Assembly (NCBI GenBank): GCA_905199445.1
Contig: CAJKGK010000007.1
Coordinates: 1-64,000 of the forward strand
Direction: 5' to 3'
DNA from: an uncultured Lachnospiraceae bacterium
GTDB lineage: Bacteria; Bacillota; Clostridia; Lachnospirales; Lachnospiraceae
Length of the DNA stretch: 64,000 nucleotides
Below are positions 62,168 to 64,000 of this stretch, piece by piece. Both the position numbers and the translations under genes were made by a program. The first letter of the stretch is position 1. Every line of letters begins with the position of its first letter. Under the pieces are notes generated by a model. It was not told where the DNA came from and made no database searches. It saw nothing but the letters and a program-made list of their open reading frames with translations.

Positions 62168-63589
62168 ATGAATGATAGTTATTTTTTTGAAACTATACTG
62201 GATAATTTGACGGATGGAATCTATGTTTTAGATGATAAGGGGAACTATATTTTTGTGAATAGTGCTTATGTTCAGTTGCTCAATATGCCCAAGGATCTTC
62301 TTCTTCAGTATAATGTTTATGATTTTTTGAAAACCGGTCAGATTGATGTGTGCATTTCGGATATTGTATATCGTGAAAAACGTCAGGTTGTCATGTTTCA
62401 GGATGTTTATGATACCCAAAACTATGGTCGTAAATCCATCAGACAAATGGTTATTTCCACACCGATTTTTGACCGGCATGGGCAGGTGCGCAATATTTTG
62501 GCCGTTACACGTTCCCTGGATAAATTAAACAGTCTTTATTATCAGGCCAGTCAGAATTCAGCTGTTTCAGCTTTTTCTTTCCGGTCTTGCATGAAGGGGG
62601 AAGGTGATCATACGGTGATTGCTGAAAGTGTGGAGATGAAGTCAGCCCTGCAGGCTGCGGCTACGGTGGCACCTGTGGATTCTGCCGTGTTAATTACAGG
62701 TGAATCGGGGACAGGAAAAGAAGTTATTGCACATTTTATTCATAATTCTTCGCCAAGACGGGAAAAACCGATGATTATTATAAATTGCGCATCTTTACCG
62801 GAAAATCTTTTGGAGACAGAGCTGTTTGGCTATGAAAAAGGCGCTTTTACGGGAGCTGCCGCCACCGGCAAGGCAGGGCTTTTTGAAAAGGCAGAGGGCG
62901 GGACGTTATTTTTAGATGAGATTAATTCGATGCCCATAAATTTACAGGGCAAGGTGCTTCGGGCTATTGAAACAAAGTTAATCCAGAGAGTGGGGTCAAC
63001 ACGTCAGAAAAAGATTAATTTCAGACTTTTGGCGGCTTCAAACGAGAATTTAAAGGTTTTGGCGGATCAGAAACGCTTCCGGTCAGACTTATATTATCGT
63101 CTTTCGGTTATTCCGATATACATACCGCCGCTGCGTCATCGAAGGGCAGATATTATCCCATTGGCACAGTACTTTTTAGATTCTTTTTGCCGAAAATATT
63201 CTAAAGAAAAAGTATTTACCCAACGGACGTTAGATACAATCAGAAATTATGACTGGCCTGGCAATATACGGGAATTGAAAAATTTTATAGAACGGGCGGT
63301 TGTGATGAGTTTGAGCAAACAAATTGAAACATCAAATATTGAGTCTTTTACCTCGCCGTCGTATTCCGGACTTTCGGAGCAAACCGGGGACAGTGTGTGC
63401 GAAGGACCTGAAAATATATATGAAAAGATGATTGCATCCGGCATTTCCCTGGATAAATATATAGAACAATATGAAAAAGGTTATGTGGACTATGCCTTGC
63501 ATAAATATCAAAGTTCCTACCGTGCCGCATCTGCATTGGGGATCAGTCAGTCTTCAATGATGCGGCGGAAAAAGAAGTATTCGCTGTAA
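62168..63589 (+). CDS. Sigma-54-dependent transcriptional activator (PAS-AAA+-HTH)
   Basis: A 473-residue enhancer-binding protein. The PAS domain is at residues 5-115 (LTDGIYVLDDKGNYIFVNSAY). The AAA+ domain has Walker A GESGTGKE near 178, the sigma-54-contacting GAFTGA near 225, and Walker B GGTLFLDEIN near 245. The C-terminal Fis-like HTH is YRAASALGISQSSMMRRKKKY. AGGGGG precedes the ATG. It lies between two sigma-54 promoters, and its PAS domain probably senses a small molecule that induces them. Confidence 0.94.
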   Translation: MNDSYFFETILDNLTDGIYVLDDKGNYIFVNSAYVQLLNMPKDLLLQYNVYDFLKTGQIDVCISDIVYREKRQVVMFQDVYDTQNYGRKSIRQMVISTPIFDRHGQVRNILAVTRSLDKLNSLYYQASQNSAVSAFSFRSCMKGEGDHTVIAESVEMKSALQAAATVAPVDSAVLITGESGTGKEVIAHFIHNSSPRREKPMIIINCASLPENLLETELFGYEKGAFTGAAATGKAGLFEKAEGGTLFLDEINSMPINLQGKVLRAIETKLIQRVGSTRQKKINFRLLAASNENLKVLADQKRFRSDLYYRLSVIPIYIPPLRHRRADIIPLAQYFLDSFCRKYSKEKVFTQRTLDTIRNYDWPGNIRELKNFIERAVVMSLSKQIETSNIESFTSPSYSGLSEQTGDSVCEGPENIYEKMIASGISLDKYIEQYEKGYVDYALHKYQSSYRAASALGISQSSMMRRKKKYSL

Positions 63590-63601
63590 TCGATGTATGT
63601 T

Positions 63602-63658
63602 AAACCAAAAACGATTTGAAATAAACCGATTTTGACTTATAAACCATTTTTGACTTGC
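63602..63658 (+). promoter_or_regulatory. Direct repeats, candidate activator-binding sites
   Basis: Two 18-bp direct repeats, AAACCGATTTTGACTTAT (63623-63640) and AAACCATTTTTGACTTGC (63641-63658), plus a diverged copy at 63602-63622. They lie 157-213 bp upstream of the -24/-12 promoter, a typical enhancer distance. Confidence 0.55.
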
Positions 63659-63814
63659 TTTCGTTGTAGCCTAAGGTTCTGTTTTGGCAGATTTTATAAC
63701 ACTTCAGGTGCATGGTGATTTCTGCCGGAATGGAACCTGTTGTTTTGCGCGGTTTTTTCAGTTAAAAGATTTCCTGGGATATTTTATAAATTTATTTGAA
63801 AAAACCGGAAGATT

Positions 63815-63830
63815 TGGCACGGTATTTGCT
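63815..63830 (+). promoter_or_regulatory. Sigma-54 promoter of the BKACE gene
   Basis: TGGCACG (63815-63821), 4 nt, TTGCT (63826-63830): a consensus -24/-12 site with GG and GC separated by 10 nt. The start codon lies 60 nt downstream. Confidence 0.9.
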
Positions 63831-63889
63831 CTTTTTTATAGTAAAGTGTTTGGTGCTTTAAAACTATATGATGAAAGGGAGTTAAGTTT

Positions 63890-64000
63890 ATGTCTGATTT
63901 AACGAAAAAAAGAGTGATTACCGCCGCTTTGTGCGGGTCCTGGCCCACAAAGGATATGAATCCTGCTGTTCCGTATACACCGGAAGAGATTGCAAGAGAT
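63890..64000 (+). CDS. BKACE family protein, 3-keto-5-aminohexanoate cleavage-like (partial)
   Basis: The first 37 codons of a gene cut by the window edge. VITAALCGSWPTKDMNPAVPYTPEEIARD matches the start of beta-keto acid cleavage (BKACE/DUF849) proteins, which split beta-keto acids with acetyl-CoA; Kce of lysine fermentation is the best-known member. Specificity cannot be read from the N-terminus. AAAGGGAG precedes the ATG. It is preceded by a consensus sigma-54 promoter and the activator gene. Confidence 0.8.
   Translation, partial: MSDLTKKRVITAALCGSWPTKDMNPAVPYTPEEIARD

Noticed and set aside
63684..63902. 72-residue plus-strand frame between the activator and BKACE genes
   Set aside because: It covers the sigma-54 promoter and runs into the start of the BKACE gene in another frame; no ribosome site or family likeness.

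Overview
The window looks like a chromosome segment from a spore-forming, anaerobic Clostridia bacterium, most likely Lachnospiraceae. Supporting evidence: an alpha/beta small acid-soluble spore protein behind a sigma-G-like promoter, DUF1540 and DUF4364 proteins, a PdaB-like deacetylase, strong AGGAGG ribosome sites, A+T-rich intergenic DNA, YesMN/LplBC sugar uptake, and sigma-54 with a dedicated activator. I saw no prophage, insertion sequence or CRISPR array. The genus cannot be fixed from the sequence alone.

Layout. 1-6.8 kb: a tRNA-Trp, a repeat-rich surface protein, PAP2 phosphatase with an NhaC antiporter, DUF1540, a phosphotransferase and a DUF421 membrane protein. 6.9-8.4 kb: a purine riboswitch and guanine deaminase. 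8.6-13 kb: citrate synthase, a CYTH protein, the spore protein, and deoD-deoB nucleoside salvage. 13.1-19.6 kb: the proteostasis cluster tig-clpP-clpX-lon-engB. 19.7-22.1 kb: a GH5-like hydrolase and glycerate kinase. 22.1-25.6 kb (minus): malic enzyme, radical SAM protein, DUF4364 and a YczE-like membrane protein. 25.6-28.3 kb: a small accessory patch with a long palindrome, a decayed DUF3791 gene, nth and a stand-alone TIR-domain protein. 28.3-40.4 kb: BrnQ, an 8-oxoguanine-deaminase-like amidohydrolase, an LVIVD beta-propeller, a GH78-like rhamnosidase with an MFS transporter, and a three-subunit xanthine dehydrogenase behind a second purine riboswitch. 40.5-49.1 kb: a LacI repressor, an oligosaccharide ABC importer (binding protein and two permeases, no ATPase) and its YesMN two-component system. 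49.3-53.6 kb: a four-gene GldA/F/G-type ABC exporter cassette. 53.7-57.5 kb (minus): pta, galM, DUF218 and a polysaccharide deacetylase. 57.6-64 kb: rpoN, a GntR regulator, and a sigma-54 locus.

How the genes work together. Purine breakdown is a theme: guanine deaminase makes xanthine, xanthine dehydrogenase handles xanthine/hypoxanthine, and the third amidohydrolase probably deaminates an oxidised purine. Two of these transcripts begin with purine riboswitches whose downstream structures read as ligand-ON switches, the opposite logic to the usual biosynthesis and uptake OFF switches. At the right end, a PAS-AAA+-HTH activator sits between two near-consensus -24/-12 sigma-54 promoters. One faces left into a ketopantoate-reductase-like gene and a serine hydrolase. 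The other faces right into a beta-keto acid cleavage (BKACE) gene cut by the window edge. rpoN lies only a few kb away. This locus looks like a self-contained sigma-54 catabolic module and is the best candidate for an undescribed system here.
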